From contig NZ_CP067113.1 in assembly GCF_016615955.1 (NCBI RefSeq), forward strand, positions 1,240,001 to 1,304,000: 64,000 nucleotides of DNA, given 5' to 3'. Below the pieces are notes generated by a model. It saw only the letters and a list, made by a program, of their open reading frames with translations, ran no database searches and was not told where the DNA came from. The translations under genes and the position numbers were made by a program. Positions 24,882 to 34,743 of the stretch are shown here, in pieces; the first letter of the stretch is position 1, and every line of letters starts with the position of its first letter. The DNA is from Luteimonas sp. MC1750 (GTDB lineage: Bacteria; Pseudomonadota; Gammaproteobacteria; Xanthomonadales; Xanthomonadaceae).

Positions 24882-25281
24882 GTGGCGGCCCTCGCGCTGG
24901 CTGCTCGCGGCGCTGCTGATGCTGTCCGCGCTGGCGCCGCTCGCGGTGCTGGCGAGCGAGCTTCCACGCGGCGCGGCCTGGATGCTCGCGGCGGCGGCGC
25001 TCCTGCACGGCCTGTCCCTTGCGTGGCGCGCATGGCACCAGCCGCTGCACAGCCTGCTGTTCACCGCGGACGGGCGCCTGCTGCTGGACGGAGACGAGGT
25101 TTCCGGCATCGAACTGCAGTGGCGCGGACCACTGGCGTTCATGGTCCTGCGCGGCCCGACCGGCCGCCGCCAGCGCTTCGCCTGGTGGCCCGACACCCTG
25201 CCGCCGCACCGGCGCCGTGAACTCCGGCTGGCCACCGGGCGGCTGGACCCTGCGCGCGCCGGACCATCGGTGGCACCATAG
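24829..25281 (+). CDS. YgfX/CptA-like membrane protein
   Basis: About 150 residues from an ATG at 24829, which overlaps sdhE by 53 bases; the true start could be later (an ATT at 24877 directly precedes the conserved region). The recognisable part starts IEWRPSRWLLAALL with the PSRWL motif, then two close membrane helices, and a C-terminal beta domain LLFTADGRLLLDG...PDTLPPHRRRELR. This is the YgfX layout, whose genes pair with sdhE (ygfY) in E. coli. YgfX has been described both as a toxin (CptA) acting on cytoskeletal proteins and as an SdhE partner. Its role here is not shown. Confidence 0.72.
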   Translation: MTPNSKPSSGGSAPCRIEWRPSRWLLAALLMLSALAPLAVLASELPRGAAWMLAAAALLHGLSLAWRAWHQPLHSLLFTADGRLLLDGDEVSGIELQWRGPLAFMVLRGPTGRRQRFAWWPDTLPPHRRRELRLATGRLDPARAGPSVAP

Positions 25282-25304
25282 CGGCATTCAGCCGGCGAGA
25301 CCCG

Positions 25305-26546
25305 ATGTTCAAACCACTGCCTGTCGCCATCGGCCTGCGCTACCTGCGCGCCAAGCGCCGCAACGGCTTCATCTCCTTCATCTCCCTGGCCTCGATCCTC
25401 GGCATCGCCATCGGCGTGACCGCGCTGATCACCACGCTCGCCGTGATGAGCGGTTTCCAGCGCGAGATCCGCGACCGCATGCTGCAGATGACGCAGCACG
25501 CCACTGTCAGCGCGCACGGCGAGCCGATGGCCAACTGGCGCCAGGCCGTCGAGGCCGGCAATGCCGACCCGCGCGTGGCGGCCGCCGCGCCCTATATCTC
25601 GACCGAGGCCCTGCTGTCGGGCAAGCGCCGCGAGCCGGCGATGCTGCGCGGCATCCGTCCGGACGACGAGGCCAAGGTCTCGATCCTCGGCGAGCGCATG
25701 GTCGAGGGCAGCCTCGGGACGCTCGAGCCGCGCAGCTACAACATCGTGCTGGGCCGCGAGCTCGCGCTGTGGCTGGGCGTACGCCTGGGCGACAGCGTCG
25801 TCGCCACCACCGACTTCCAGGCCACGCCGATGGGCGCGGTGCCGCAGCTCAAGCGCTTCACCGTCAGCGGGATCTTCGAGGCCGGTTACCAGGACTTCGA
25901 CCGCGGCCTGGCCGTGGTCAACATCGAGGACCTGCAGCGCCTGCTGCGCATGGGCGACGGCGTGACCGGCGTGCGCCTGCAGATGCACGACATGGACCAG
26001 GCATACGCGGTGGCGCGCGATCTCGCGCTGAAGCTCGAAGGGCCCTACATGGTCAGCGACTGGACGATGGAGAACGCGCACCTGTTCCGCGCGCTCAAGC
26101 TCGAGAAGACCATGATCGCGATCCTGCTGTCGCTGATCATCGCCATGGGCGCCTTCAACCTGGTGTCCTCGCAGGTGATGCTGGTGACCGACAAGCAGTC
26201 CGACATCGCGATCCTGCGCACGCTGGGCCTCACGCCGCGCGGCGTCATGCAGGTGTTCATGGTGCAGGGCACGCTGATCGGCGTGCTCGGCACGGTGCTG
26301 GGGGTCATCGGCGGCCTGGCGCTGACGCTCAACCTCGAGCGCATCCTGCGCCTGATCGAGAAGGTCACCGGCGCCGAGCTGATGCCGGCCGACGTCTACT
26401 ACATCACCGGCCTGCCGACCGACCTCAGCGCCCAGGACATCACCATCGTCGCGATCGTCGCCCTGGTCATGGCCTTCCTGGCCACCATCTACCCGGCGCG
26501 GCGCGCGGCGCGCACGGCCCCGGCGGAGGCGCTGCGCTATGAGTGA
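25305..26546 (+). CDS. lipoprotein-releasing ABC permease (LolC/LolE type)
   Basis: 413 residues. The N-terminus [19 protein letters not shown] followed by [20 protein letters not shown] is diagnostic of LolC/E. One membrane helix near residues 25-47 is followed by a large periplasmic domain (about 48-265) and three C-terminal helices, as in FtsX-like permeases. It extracts mature lipoproteins from the inner membrane for transfer to LolA. Only one permease gene is present in the locus, so either the second (LolC or LolE) lies elsewhere or a homodimer (LolF-like) is used. It overlaps lolD by 8 bases. Confidence 0.88.
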   Translation: MFKPLPVAIGLRYLRAKRRNGFISFISLASILGIAIGVTALITTLAVMSGFQREIRDRMLQMTQHATVSAHGEPMANWRQAVEAGNADPRVAAAAPYISTEALLSGKRREPAMLRGIRPDDEAKVSILGERMVEGSLGTLEPRSYNIVLGRELALWLGVRLGDSVVATTDFQATPMGAVPQLKRFTVSGIFEAGYQDFDRGLAVVNIEDLQRLLRMGDGVTGVRLQMHDMDQAYAVARDLALKLEGPYMVSDWTMENAHLFRALKLEKTMIAILLSLIIAMGAFNLVSSQVMLVTDKQSDIAILRTLGLTPRGVMQVFMVQGTLIGVLGTVLGVIGGLALTLNLERILRLIEKVTGAELMPADVYYITGLPTDLSAQDITIVAIVALVMAFLATIYPARRAARTAPAEALRYE

Positions 26547-27285
26547 GCAGGCTGCGATGGCAGGCGCCAGGGCGCATGCCGACACGCGCCACGCCGACGA
26601 AGTGGTCGGCGCCGACGGCCTGGGCAAGACCTATGCCGAGGGCCGGATGCATACGCCGGTGTTCGACGGCCTCGACCTGAGCGTCGCCGCGGGCGAGACC
26701 GTCGCCATCCTTGGCGCCTCCGGCGCGGGCAAGAGCACGCTGCTGCACCTGCTCGGCGGACTCGACACGCCGACCGCGGGCGAGGTCTACGTGGCCGGAC
26801 AGCGCATGAGCGCACTGTCCGACGCCGACCGCGGCCGCCTGCGCAACCGCGCGCTCGGCTTCGTCTACCAGTTCCACCACCTGCTGCCCGAGTTCACCGC
26901 GCTGGAGAACGTGATGCTGCCGGTGCTGCTGTCGGGCGCCGCGGTGCCCGACGCCTCGTCGCGCGCGCGCGCGCTGCTGGAAGGCGTCGGCCTGGGCCAT
27001 CGCCTCGAGCACAAGCCCGGCGAACTGTCGGGCGGCGAACGCCAGCGCGCCGCCGTCGCCCGCGCACTGGTCAACCGTCCGGCCTGCGTGCTCGGCGACG
27101 AGCCCACCGGCAACCTCGACGAGAAGACCGCGGCCACCGTTTTCGACCTGATGCTCGAACTCAACCGTGCCGAGCGCACCAGCCTGGTCCTCGTCACCCA
27201 CGACCGCAGCCTGGCCCGCCGCCTCGACCGCGTCCTCGAACTCCACGAAGGCCGCCTCCGCGAGATCGCCCCCGCCAGCGCCTGA
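26539..27285 (+). CDS. lolD: lipoprotein-releasing ABC ATPase LolD
   Basis: 248 residues. Walker A is [18 protein letters not shown], followed by [21 protein letters not shown] (the Lol-type Q-loop region), the signature [17 protein letters not shown] and Walker [13 protein letters not shown]. The first 20 residues are a poorly conserved extension. It powers lipoprotein release with the preceding permease. The stop is followed directly by a cluster of three REP copies. Confidence 0.93.
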   Translation: MSEQAAMAGARAHADTRHADEVVGADGLGKTYAEGRMHTPVFDGLDLSVAAGETVAILGASGAGKSTLLHLLGGLDTPTAGEVYVAGQRMSALSDADRGRLRNRALGFVYQFHHLLPEFTALENVMLPVLLSGAAVPDASSRARALLEGVGLGHRLEHKPGELSGGERQRAAVARALVNRPACVLGDEPTGNLDEKTAATVFDLMLELNRAERTSLVLVTHDRSLARRLDRVLELHEGRLREIAPASA

Positions 27286-27303
27286 CCCCCGCGCCTCCTC
27301 TCG

Positions 27304-27409
27304 CTGTAGGAGCGGCTACAGCCGCGATCAACGTCCCGCAATCGCGGCTATAGCCGCTCCTACAGGGGGACGGCGGCCCGGATCGCGGCTGTAGCCGCTC
27401 CTACAGGGG
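27304..27409. repeat. cluster of three REP copies upstream of the RAYT gene
   Basis: Copies at 27304-27329 (plus), 27341-27365 (minus, TATAG variant) and 27381-27405 (minus). The GTAG tetranucleotide before each GC stem is the hallmark of REPs mobilised by RAYTs. The cluster ends 75 bases before the transposase start. Confidence 0.92.
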
Positions 27410-27486
27410 GGTGGCGGGAATCTCCTAGGGGGTTTCCGGAAGCGGGAGGGCTGCTTGCCGCCGCCGCGGGCCGCACGCTCGTGTGC

Positions 27487-27960
27487 ATGCCCACACGCCG
27501 TTCCCCCGAGCTCCGATCGGGCCGCTGGTCGGAACCCGGCCGGATCTACCTGGTCACCATCGTCACCGACGGTCGCAAGCCGTGGTTCCAGGACTGGGAG
27601 CCCGCGGCCGCGGTCGCACGTGCACTCGCCGGGCGGGATGCCTGGCCCGGTTCAAGGCTGCTCTGCTGGGTCCTCATGCCCGACCACTGGCACGGCCTGC
27701 TGGAGCTGGGCGAGTCCGAATCCCTGTCACGGACCGTCGGCCGCGCCAAGGCCCACGCCACGCGCGTCTGGAAGCCGGATGCAGGCCGGCTCTGGCAGCC
27801 GGGCTTCCACGATCGCGCACTGCGCTCGGACGACAACCTGCTGGCGGCCGCCCGCTACGTCGTCGCGAATCCGATCCGCGCCGGGATTTCCCGGAGCTTC
27901 GGCGGCTATTCCTACTGGGACGCCGTCTGGATCAGCGCTGATGCAGACGCCGCGTCATGA
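27487..27960 (+). CDS. REP-associated tyrosine transposase (RAYT), IS200/Y1 family
   Basis: 157 residues from the ATG at 27487 (a GTG two codons earlier is possible). The HUH metal motif is in VLMPDHWHGLLELG (about residues 61-74). The catalytic Tyr is in ARYVVANPIRAGI near residue 123, the standard RAYT context. Also matching are the N-terminal GRIYLVTIVT strand and RLWQPGFHDRALR. RAYTs are single-copy IS200-like nucleases that cut REP hairpins next to a GTAG/GGAG tetranucleotide and are thought to spread them. REP clusters flank this gene on both sides (a REPtron). All catalytic residues look intact. Its stop overlaps an in-frame ATG of the comEC reading frame. Confidence 0.9.
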   Translation: MPTRRSPELRSGRWSEPGRIYLVTIVTDGRKPWFQDWEPAAAVARALAGRDAWPGSRLLCWVLMPDHWHGLLELGESESLSRTVGRAKAHATRVWKPDAGRLWQPGFHDRALRSDDNLLAAARYVVANPIRAGISRSFGGYSYWDAVWISADADAAS

Positions 27961-27982
27961 GCGATGAACCCGAAGGCACCCC

Positions 27983-28150
27983 CTGTAGGAGCGGCTACAG
28001 CCGCGATTGCGGAGAGAGTGGAAGTGCGACGCAGCGCGCGATCGCGGCTGTAGCCGCTCCTACAGCAGGTGAGGGAGATGCGATCGCGGCTGTAGCCGCT
28101 CCTGCAGCAGGTGAGGGAGACGGGATCGCGGCTGTAGCCGCTCCTACAGA
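27983..28150. repeat. four REP copies, three in a 42-bp tandem array
   Basis: One plus copy at 27983-28008, then minus copies starting at 28040, 28082 and 28124 at exact 42-base spacing, each with the same CAGGTGAGGGAGA spacer. 42 bases is 14 codons, so the array is an open, repeating reading frame in the comEC phase. Confidence 0.92.
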
Positions 28151-28160
28151 GACGGGGGCT

Positions 28161-30506
28161 GTGACGGCGCGAGCGGGGCAGGCGCCGCTGCTGGGTGTGG
28201 GGGCCGCCGCTGCCCTGGTGGTTGGCGTGGTCCTGTGCCTGGCCCTGCCGCGGCTGCCGGCTGTGGCGCTGTTCTACGTGCTGCTCGTCGCGGGGCTTGG
28301 CACCTGGTGGAAGATCGCGGGCCGATGGCGATGGACCGGCGCGCTGCTGGCCGGCTTCGCCTTGTGCGGCCTGCACGCGACAGCGTCGCTCGACGGCCAG
28401 CTGCCTGCCGAGAACGAGCGCGGCGACTTCACCGTGACCGGTCGCATCACCGGCCTGCCCGAGTCCGAACCGCGCCGCACGCGCTTCGAGTTCCGCGTCC
28501 ACGATGATCCCGCGCTTCCCGACGTCCTGCGAGGCGCGAAGCTGCGGCTGTCCTGGTACGACAACGAATGGGCGGACGAGCCCTCGCGGCGCCACGAGTT
28601 GCAGCCAGGCGCCGAGTGGCGCCTCCAGCTGCGGCTGCGCGCGCCGCGCGGGCTGCGCAATCCGGGTGGCTTCGATGCGGAGCGCCATGCGCTGGCCGCG
28701 CGCATCGCGGCCACCGGCTACGTACGCGAGCAGGCCACCGCCCTGCAGCTGGCGCCGGCTCGCGGGCTCGACGCGTGGCGTGACCGCATCGCCCAGCGCA
28801 TCGCCGCCGCCGTGCCCGGTACCGGGTCCCGCTACGTGCGCGCGCTCGCCCTTGGCGATACCCGCGCGCTCACCGACACCGACTGGGAGCTGCTGCGCGC
28901 CACGGGGCTCACCCACCTGATCGCCATCTCCGGTTTCCACGTCGGCCTGGTCGCCGGCGCCTTCGCTTTGCTGGGCACGGCCGTCTGGCGGCTGGTCCCG
29001 GCGCTCGGCCTCGTCGTGCCGCGTCCCCAGGGCGCGGCGCTGGCTGCGTTCGCCGGAGCACTCGGCTATGCCGCGGTCGCCGGCTTCGCGCTGCCCACGG
29101 TGCGCACCGTGCTGATGATCGCGGTGGCCGTGGCTGCGCGGCTGTGGCGGCGGCCGCTGCGGATCCCGGAGTCGCTGGCCCTGGCCGCGATCGCGATCGT
29201 GCTGGTCGATCCGCTGGCGCTGCTGTCGGCCGGCTTCTGGCTCAGCTTCGGCGGCGTCGCCTGGCTGCTGTGGTGCCTGCCGCAGGCCGGCCGGCGGCCC
29301 GTGCGCGATTTCCTGTCCGCGCAGTGGGTGGCCACGCTCGGCCTGCTGCCGTTGACCGCGATCCTGTTCGGGCAGGCCTCGCTGGCGGGCCCGCTCGCCA
29401 ACCTGGTCGCGATTCCCTGGTGGAGCCTGGTCGTGGTGCCGCTGTCGCTGCTCGGCACCGCGCTCGAAGCCATGCAGGCGGGCTGCGGCGACGCCGCCTG
29501 GCGCCTGGCCGCCGCGGCCTTCGAACTGTCCTGGCCGCTGTTCGAGCGCCTGGGCGAAAGCCCGCTGGCGCTGTGGTGGCTGCCCGAGCCGGCGTGGTTC
29601 GCGCTGCCGATGGCGCTGGTCGGCGCGTTCTGGCTGCTGCTGCCGCGCGGACTGCCGGGCCGGCCGCTGGCCCTGCTGCTCTGGCTGCCGCTGCTGTGGC
29701 CGGACCGCCACCTGCCGCGCGCCGGCGAGGTCGAGCTGGTGATGATCGACGTGGGGCAGGGGACGTCGCTGCTGGTACGCACCGCCGGCCACGCCCTGCT
29801 GTACGACATGGGGCCGGCGGTGCGCGATGGCTGGGACGCCGGCGAACGCGCGGTGGTCCCGGCGCTGCTGGCGCTGGGCGTGCGCCGCATCGACACCATG
29901 GTGGTCAGCCACGCCGACAGCGACCACGCCGGCGGGCTGGCGGCCGTGCGCCGCCGCTTTCCCGCGGCGCGCCTGCTGGCGCCCGAGAGCGCGGCCATTC
30001 CAGGCGCCGCGGGCTGCCTGGCCGGCAGCGGCTGGCAGCACGATGGCGTGCAGTTCCGCTTCCTGCATCCACCGCTGCACTTCCCCGACCTGCGCAACGA
30101 ATCCAGCTGCGTCCTGCGCATCGAGACCGTGCACGGCGCGCTCCTGCTGCCGGGCGACATTGGCGAGGCGGTCGAGGAGCGCCTGGTGGGGCGCCTGCCA
30201 GAAGACCTGCCCGCGGAGGTCGTCCTCATACCGCACCACGGGTCGCGGCACTCATCGAGCGCGGACTTCGTGGCGGCCACCGGCGCGACGCTGGCGCTGG
30301 TGTCGGCGGGCCACGGCAACCGCTTCGGACATCCGGACGCGGGCACGGTGGAACGGTGGGAGCGGCGTGGCACGACCGTGCTGGGAACGCCCGAAGGCGG
30401 CGCGGCGCACCTGCGCCTGACCAGCGCCGGCCTGCAGGTCCAGACCGAACGCGCCCGCCGCCGTCGCTTCTGGGACGCCACGACCCGCGACACCCCGCCC
30501 CTGTAG
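28161..30506 (+). CDS. comEC: DNA internalisation protein ComEC/Rec2
   Basis: 781 residues from a GTG at 28161 with a GGGGG stretch just upstream. It shows N-terminal helices (LLGVGAAAALVVGVVLCLAL), a DUF4131 OB-like domain (GDFTVTGRITGLPES, LRLSWYD), the Competence polytopic domain (LTHLIAISGFHVGLVAGAF), and a C-terminal metallo-beta-lactamase domain with VVSHADSDHAGGLAAV (about residue 583) and LIPHHGSRHSS. It forms the inner-membrane channel for transforming single-stranded DNA. An alternative ATG at 27957 would add 68 residues encoded by REP copies, which I regard as unlikely to be functional. Its stop TAG lies inside a REP element. Confidence 0.9.
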   Translation: MTARAGQAPLLGVGAAAALVVGVVLCLALPRLPAVALFYVLLVAGLGTWWKIAGRWRWTGALLAGFALCGLHATASLDGQLPAENERGDFTVTGRITGLPESEPRRTRFEFRVHDDPALPDVLRGAKLRLSWYDNEWADEPSRRHELQPGAEWRLQLRLRAPRGLRNPGGFDAERHALAARIAATGYVREQATALQLAPARGLDAWRDRIAQRIAAAVPGTGSRYVRALALGDTRALTDTDWELLRATGLTHLIAISGFHVGLVAGAFALLGTAVWRLVPALGLVVPRPQGAALAAFAGALGYAAVAGFALPTVRTVLMIAVAVAARLWRRPLRIPESLALAAIAIVLVDPLALLSAGFWLSFGGVAWLLWCLPQAGRRPVRDFLSAQWVATLGLLPLTAILFGQASLAGPLANLVAIPWWSLVVVPLSLLGTALEAMQAGCGDAAWRLAAAAFELSWPLFERLGESPLALWWLPEPAWFALPMALVGAFWLLLPRGLPGRPLALLLWLPLLWPDRHLPRAGEVELVMIDVGQGTSLLVRTAGHALLYDMGPAVRDGWDAGERAVVPALLALGVRRIDTMVVSHADSDHAGGLAAVRRRFPAARLLAPESAAIPGAAGCLAGSGWQHDGVQFRFLHPPLHFPDLRNESSCVLRIETVHGALLLPGDIGEAVEERLVGRLPEDLPAEVVLIPHHGSRHSSSADFVAATGATLALVSAGHGNRFGHPDAGTVERWERRGTTVLGTPEGGAAHLRLTSAGLQVQTERARRRRFWDATTRDTPPL

Positions 30507-30595
30507 GAGCGGCTACAGCCGCGATCGCCGTGTCCCGCGGTCCAGCAGCGTCAACGACGCCGCCTCGCGATCGCGGCTGTAGCCGCTCCTACACG
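30501..30595. repeat. inverted REP pair at the comEC 3' end
   Basis: Copies at 30501-30526 (plus) and 30569-30594 (minus). The TAG of the first copy (30504-30506) is the comEC stop codon. The pair separates comEC from the exbB promoter region. Confidence 0.9.
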
Positions 30596-30692
30596 AGAGG
30601 GGCCCCCCGGCGGCCCCGGTCGCGGGCGGGGCGGCTGGCGGTATCCTATGCGCCCTGTTAGCCCGCGGGCCCCCCGGCCCAGGAGTGGATAC

Positions 30693-31400
30693 GTGCTGGA
30701 ACTGGTCAAGGCAGGCGGGTGGCCGATGCTGCCCCTGCTGCTGCTGTCGGCGGTGGCGCTGGCGATCATCGTCGAACGGTTCTGGACCCTGCGCCGCGCG
30801 CAGGTGCTGCCGCCCGGCCTCGGCCGCGAGGTGCGCGACTGGGTCGGGCGCGGCGGACAGCTCGATCCGGCGCACATCGAATCGCTGCGCGGCAACTCGC
30901 CGCTGGGCGCGCTGCTGGCCAGCGTGCTCGACATGCGCAACCACCCGCGCGACGAGATGCGCGAGCGCGTCGAGGACGTCGGTCGCCATCTCGCGCACCG
31001 CATGGAACGCTACCTCAACGCGCTCGGCACGATCGCCGGCATCGGCCCGCTGCTGGGCCTGTTCGGCACCGTGGTCGGCATGATCCAGATGTTCCTCGGG
31101 ATCATGGACGTCGGCATGGGCGAGATGAACGAGCTCGCCGGCGGCATCGGCAAGGCCCTGGTCTGCGCCGCCGCGGGCATGGTGGTCGCGGTGCCGGCGC
31201 TGATGTTCCACCGCTACTTCCGCGGGCGCATCGATGGCTACATCGTCGAGATGGAGCACGAGGCGATCGCGCTGATGGACACGCTGGATCCGCGCAACCG
31301 CCGCGTCGCCACCGCCACCGCCGCAGGCACCCACGCGCAGGCCGGTACACCCGGTGCGCCTGCCGGCCACGGCACGGCCGCCCGTCCGGCCGAGGCCTGA
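30693..31400 (+). CDS. exbB: MotA/TolQ/ExbB-type proton channel subunit
   Basis: 235 residues from a GTG at 30693 with a perfect AGGAG seven bases upstream. Three membrane helices are seen: GGWPMLPLLLLSAVALAIIV near the N-terminus, then ALGTIAGIGPLLGLFGTVVGMI and GIGKALVCAAAGMVVAVPAL. The conserved Thr/Gly-rich helices match ExbB/TolQ. With ExbD it uses proton motive force to energise an outer-membrane process. The C-terminal 30 residues are Ala/Gly-rich and poorly conserved. In this family these genes precede msbA-lpxK, as here. Confidence 0.9.
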   Translation: MLELVKAGGWPMLPLLLLSAVALAIIVERFWTLRRAQVLPPGLGREVRDWVGRGGQLDPAHIESLRGNSPLGALLASVLDMRNHPRDEMRERVEDVGRHLAHRMERYLNALGTIAGIGPLLGLFGTVVGMIQMFLGIMDVGMGEMNELAGGIGKALVCAAAGMVVAVPALMFHRYFRGRIDGYIVEMEHEAIALMDTLDPRNRRVATATAAGTHAQAGTPGAPAGHGTAARPAEA

Positions 31401-31407
31401 GCCGCGC

Positions 31408-31854
31408 ATGCGCATCCGCGACCGCCGCGCCGAGGACATCCCCGAGATCAACCTCGTGCCGCTGATCGACGTGATCCTGGTGCTGATCATCTTCTTCGTG
31501 GTCACCACCACCTTCGACACGCGCTCGATGCTGAAGCTCGAACTGCCGCGGGCCGATGCGCGTGCCGCCGACAGCGAGGAGCCTGCGCTGAGCGTCCTGG
31601 TCAACGCCGAGGGCCGCTACTTCATCGACGACCGCGAAGCGCTGCGCACCGACGTCGAGGCGATCAAGGCCACCATCCTGGAAGTCGCCGGCGACGACCG
31701 CGAGCGCCCCGTGCTGCTGCGCGCCGACGCCCGCACGCCGCACCAGGCCGTGGTGACCGCGATGGACGCGCTGGGCCAGCTCGGCTTCCGCCGCATCTCG
31801 ATCGCGACTGCGCCGGAGGCCGGCGCCGCGGCCGTGCAGGCGCCGGCGCAGTGA
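31408..31854 (+). CDS. exbD: ExbD/TolR-type biopolymer transport protein
   Basis: 148 residues. The N-terminus has EDIPEINLVPLIDVILVLII, in which the membrane-embedded Asp of LIDV is the essential proton-carrying residue. A periplasmic domain follows, with LSVLVNAEGRYFIDD, VLLRADARTPHQAVVTAMD and LGQLGFRRISIAT typical of ExbD. It starts seven bases after exbB and overlaps the msbA start by 4 bases, so it is translationally linked to lipid A export. Its end is an Ala-rich tail. Confidence 0.92.
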   Translation: MRIRDRRAEDIPEINLVPLIDVILVLIIFFVVTTTFDTRSMLKLELPRADARAADSEEPALSVLVNAEGRYFIDDREALRTDVEAIKATILEVAGDDRERPVLLRADARTPHQAVVTAMDALGQLGFRRISIATAPEAGAAAVQAPAQ

Positions 31855-33671
31855 GCAAGCCGGAGGCCGGACACGTTCCGCGCGGAGCAGGGCAGGCATC
31901 CGCGCCGCGGCAGGCGGGCGTGACCGCGGCCGAGCCCTCCGCCTGGCAGACCTACCGCCGCCTGCTCGGCCACACGGTCAACTATCGCGCGCTGCTGGTC
32001 GTGGCGATGGTCGGCATGGTGGTCGAGGCCGCCGCCGGCGCCGCCTTCGTCTGGCTGATGGAGCCGCTGACCAACGAGGGCTTCGTCGATCCGCAGCCGC
32101 GCATGGCGCTGATCCTGCCGGCCGCGATCATCGGACTGTTCCTGGTGCGCGGACTGGCCACCTTCTGCACCGACTACGGCATCGCGCGCGTCGGCCGCAG
32201 CGTGGTGCGCGACCTGCGCGAACTCGTGCTCGGCAAGTACCTGCGCCTGCCCAGCAGCCGCTTCGACACCGAAGCCGTGCCGCAGATGGTCAGCCGGCTG
32301 AACTTCGACACCGAGCAGGTGACCCAGGCCAGCGCCGACGCGCTGAAGATGATCATCGCCGACGGCCTGACCATCGTCTTCCTGCTCGGCCTGATGCTCT
32401 GGACCAGCGTCAAGGTGACGCTGGCGATGATCCTGATCGCGCCGCTGATCGGCGTGGTGGTGTGGTACGTGGGCGGGCGCTACCGGCGCATCAGCCGCGG
32501 CATCCAGACCGGCATGGGCGACCTCGCACACAGCGCCGAGCAGTCGCTGGCCGCGCAGCAGGACGTCAAGGTCCATGGTGCACAGGGCTTCGAGCAGTCG
32601 CGCTACTCCACGCTCGCCAACCGCGTGCTTGGCCTGAACATGAAGGTCGAGGCGACGCGTGCGACCTCGTCGGCGCTGGTGCAGATCCTGGCCGCGCTGG
32701 CGCTGGCGGCGATCGTCTGGGTGGCGATCCACGAGTCGCTGGCCGGACGGCTGAATCCCGGCGAGTTCATCAAGCTGATGACCGCGATGATGGGCATCAT
32801 CCCGTCGCTGCGCCGGATTACCAACGTGCAGAGCGTGCTCGGTCGCGGCGTCGCCGCCGCCGAGCGCCTGTTCGCGATCCTGGACGACGAGGAAGAGGAC
32901 GACCGTGGTCGCCACAAGTTGCAGCGTGCGCGCGGCGAACTGGTGTTCGACGACGTCGGCCTGCGCTATGCCCGCGGCGACGGCAGCGCGCTGGAGGCCG
33001 TGAGCTTCCGCGCCGCGCCGGGCACGGTGACCGCGATCGTCGGCCGGTCGGGCAGCGGCAAGACCAGCCTGGTCCGCCTGGTGCCACGCTTCTACGAGCC
33101 GACGTCGGGCCGGATCACGCTCGACGGCGTGGCGCTGGCGGACTATCCGCTGGCCGACCTGCGCCGCCAGATCGCACTGGTGGGCCAGCGCGTGGCGCTG
33201 TTCGACGACACCGTCGCCGCCAACATCGCCTACGGCATCGACGCCCCGCGCGAATCCATCCGCGCCGCCGCCGAAGCCGCCAACGCCTGGGAGTTCATCG
33301 AGCGCCTGCCGCAGGGCCTGGACACGCCGATCGGCGAGAACGGCTCGCTGCTGTCGGGCGGGCAGCGCCAGCGCCTGGCGATCGCGCGCGCCATCCTGCG
33401 CGACGCGCCGATCCTGATTCTCGACGAGGCCACCGCTGCGCTCGACACCGAATCCGAGCGCCTGGTGCAGGACGCGCTGCAGCGGCTGATGCCCGACCGC
33501 ACGACCCTGGTGGTGGCCCACCGGCTGTCGACGATCGAGCACGCCGACCAGGTGCTGGTGTTCGACCAGGGCCGGATCGTGGAGCAGGGCACGCATGTGG
33601 AGCTGCTGGCGCGTGGCGGGCTTTACGCGCACCTGCACGCCATGCAGTTCCGCGAGGGCGCGACGACATGA
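31851..33671 (+). CDS. msbA: lipid A export ABC transporter MsbA
   Basis: 606 residues from a GTG at 31851. A six-helix membrane domain (about residues 40-330) includes [14 protein letters not shown], and the ATPase domain has Walker [15 protein letters not shown], signature [15 protein letters not shown], Walker [13 protein letters not shown] and H-loop VVAHRLSTI. Family membership as MsbA is supported by lpxK directly downstream. It flips core-lipid A across the inner membrane. About 30 poorly conserved residues precede the first helix. Confidence 0.93.
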   Translation: MSKPEAGHVPRGAGQASAPRQAGVTAAEPSAWQTYRRLLGHTVNYRALLVVAMVGMVVEAAAGAAFVWLMEPLTNEGFVDPQPRMALILPAAIIGLFLVRGLATFCTDYGIARVGRSVVRDLRELVLGKYLRLPSSRFDTEAVPQMVSRLNFDTEQVTQASADALKMIIADGLTIVFLLGLMLWTSVKVTLAMILIAPLIGVVVWYVGGRYRRISRGIQTGMGDLAHSAEQSLAAQQDVKVHGAQGFEQSRYSTLANRVLGLNMKVEATRATSSALVQILAALALAAIVWVAIHESLAGRLNPGEFIKLMTAMMGIIPSLRRITNVQSVLGRGVAAAERLFAILDDEEEDDRGRHKLQRARGELVFDDVGLRYARGDGSALEAVSFRAAPGTVTAIVGRSGSGKTSLVRLVPRFYEPTSGRITLDGVALADYPLADLRRQIALVGQRVALFDDTVAANIAYGIDAPRESIRAAAEAANAWEFIERLPQGLDTPIGENGSLLSGGQRQRLAIARAILRDAPILILDEATAALDTESERLVQDALQRLMPDRTTLVVAHRLSTIEHADQVLVFDQGRIVEQGTHVELLARGGLYAHLHAMQFREGATT

Positions 33672-33711
33672 GGCCGCGGGTGCGCCAGTGCGCGCGACGA
33701 GGGTCTACGTC

Positions 33712-34743
33712 ATGAGCCGCCAGGCACCGAAATGGTGGTACCAGCCCGGCGCGCGCGTGCCGCTGTGGGCCGCGGCGGTCGCGCCGGTCTATGGCGCCGC
33801 GGTGGCGCTGCGCCGGCGCCTCTACCGCGCCGGACTGCTGCGCCGGCAGTCGCTCAAGGTGCCGGTGCTGGTGGTCGGCAACCTGGTCGCGGGCGGGAGC
33901 GGCAAGACGCCGCTGACCTTGGCGATCGTCGAGCGCCTGCGCGCCGAGGGCTGGACGCCCGGCGTCGCCAGCCGCGGCTACGGCCGGGCCAATGCGTCGA
34001 AGGCGATGTGGGTGGAGGCCACGACGCCTGCGTCCGAAGGCGGCGACGAGCCGGTGCTGATCGCGCGCCAGTCCGATGCCCGGGTGCGCGTCGACCGTGA
34101 CCGCGTCGCGGCCGCCCGCGCGCTGGCCAAGGCCGGCTGCGACATCGTGGTCTGCGACGACGGGCTGCAGCATTACGCCCTGGGCCGTGACATCGAGATC
34201 GAAGTCATTGACGGCCGCCGCCGCCACGGCAACGGCCGCCCGATTCCCGCCGGTCCCCTGCGCGAACCCGCCGAGCGCGGCGAGGGCTGCGACTTCCGCG
34301 TGCTCAACGTCGGCAGCGATCCGGATCTCGCCGCCGGCTTCGGCGAATGGCCGATGTGGCTGGCGCCGGGCGACGCCGTGCCCCTGGTCGGCGGCCGCCC
34401 GCTGCCGCTGTCGACCTTCGCCGGCCGCCGGGTGCATGCGGTCGCGGGCATCGGCGATCCGGAGCGCTTCTTCGACATGCTGCGCGCGCTGGACATCGCC
34501 GTCGTGCCGCACGCCTTCCCCGACCACCACGCCTACGTCGCCGACGACCTGCGCTTCGGCAGCGACCTGCCGGTGCTGATGACCGCCAAGGACGCGGTGA
34601 AGTGCGCCGCCTTCCTGACCGACAAGCACTATGCCGTCCCGGTCCAGGCCGAACTGCCAGAAGCCTTCTGGGTCGCCTTGCTGGCGAAGTTGCCCAAGCG
34701 GGGCGCCATCGCTGCCACGCCGCCCACCCCCGGCGGCCCGTGA
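33712..34743 (+). CDS. lpxK: tetraacyldisaccharide 4'-kinase LpxK
   Basis: 343 residues. It begins with a membrane-associated amphipathic region ([20 protein letters not shown]), then the P-loop [20 protein letters not shown] (about residues 55-74), [23 protein letters not shown] with the catalytic Asp, and FPDHHAY. It phosphorylates the 4' position of lipid A disaccharide. The C-terminus ends at 34743, immediately inside a 9-bp tandem repeat. Start ATG 33712 is the family start; upstream in-frame sequence overlaps the msbA end. Confidence 0.94.
   Translation: MSRQAPKWWYQPGARVPLWAAAVAPVYGAAVALRRRLYRAGLLRRQSLKVPVLVVGNLVAGGSGKTPLTLAIVERLRAEGWTPGVASRGYGRANASKAMWVEATTPASEGGDEPVLIARQSDARVRVDRDRVAAARALAKAGCDIVVCDDGLQHYALGRDIEIEVIDGRRRHGNGRPIPAGPLREPAERGEGCDFRVLNVGSDPDLAAGFGEWPMWLAPGDAVPLVGGRPLPLSTFAGRRVHAVAGIGDPERFFDMLRALDIAVVPHAFPDHHAYVADDLRFGSDLPVLMTAKDAVKCAAFLTDKHYAVPVQAELPEAFWVALLAKLPKRGAIAATPPTPGGP

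Noticed and set aside
28040..28150. Regularly spaced repeats resembling a CRISPR array
   Set aside because: The spacing is 42 bases with only about 15-base identical spacers, the unit is the REP palindrome found elsewhere in the window, and no cas gene is present.
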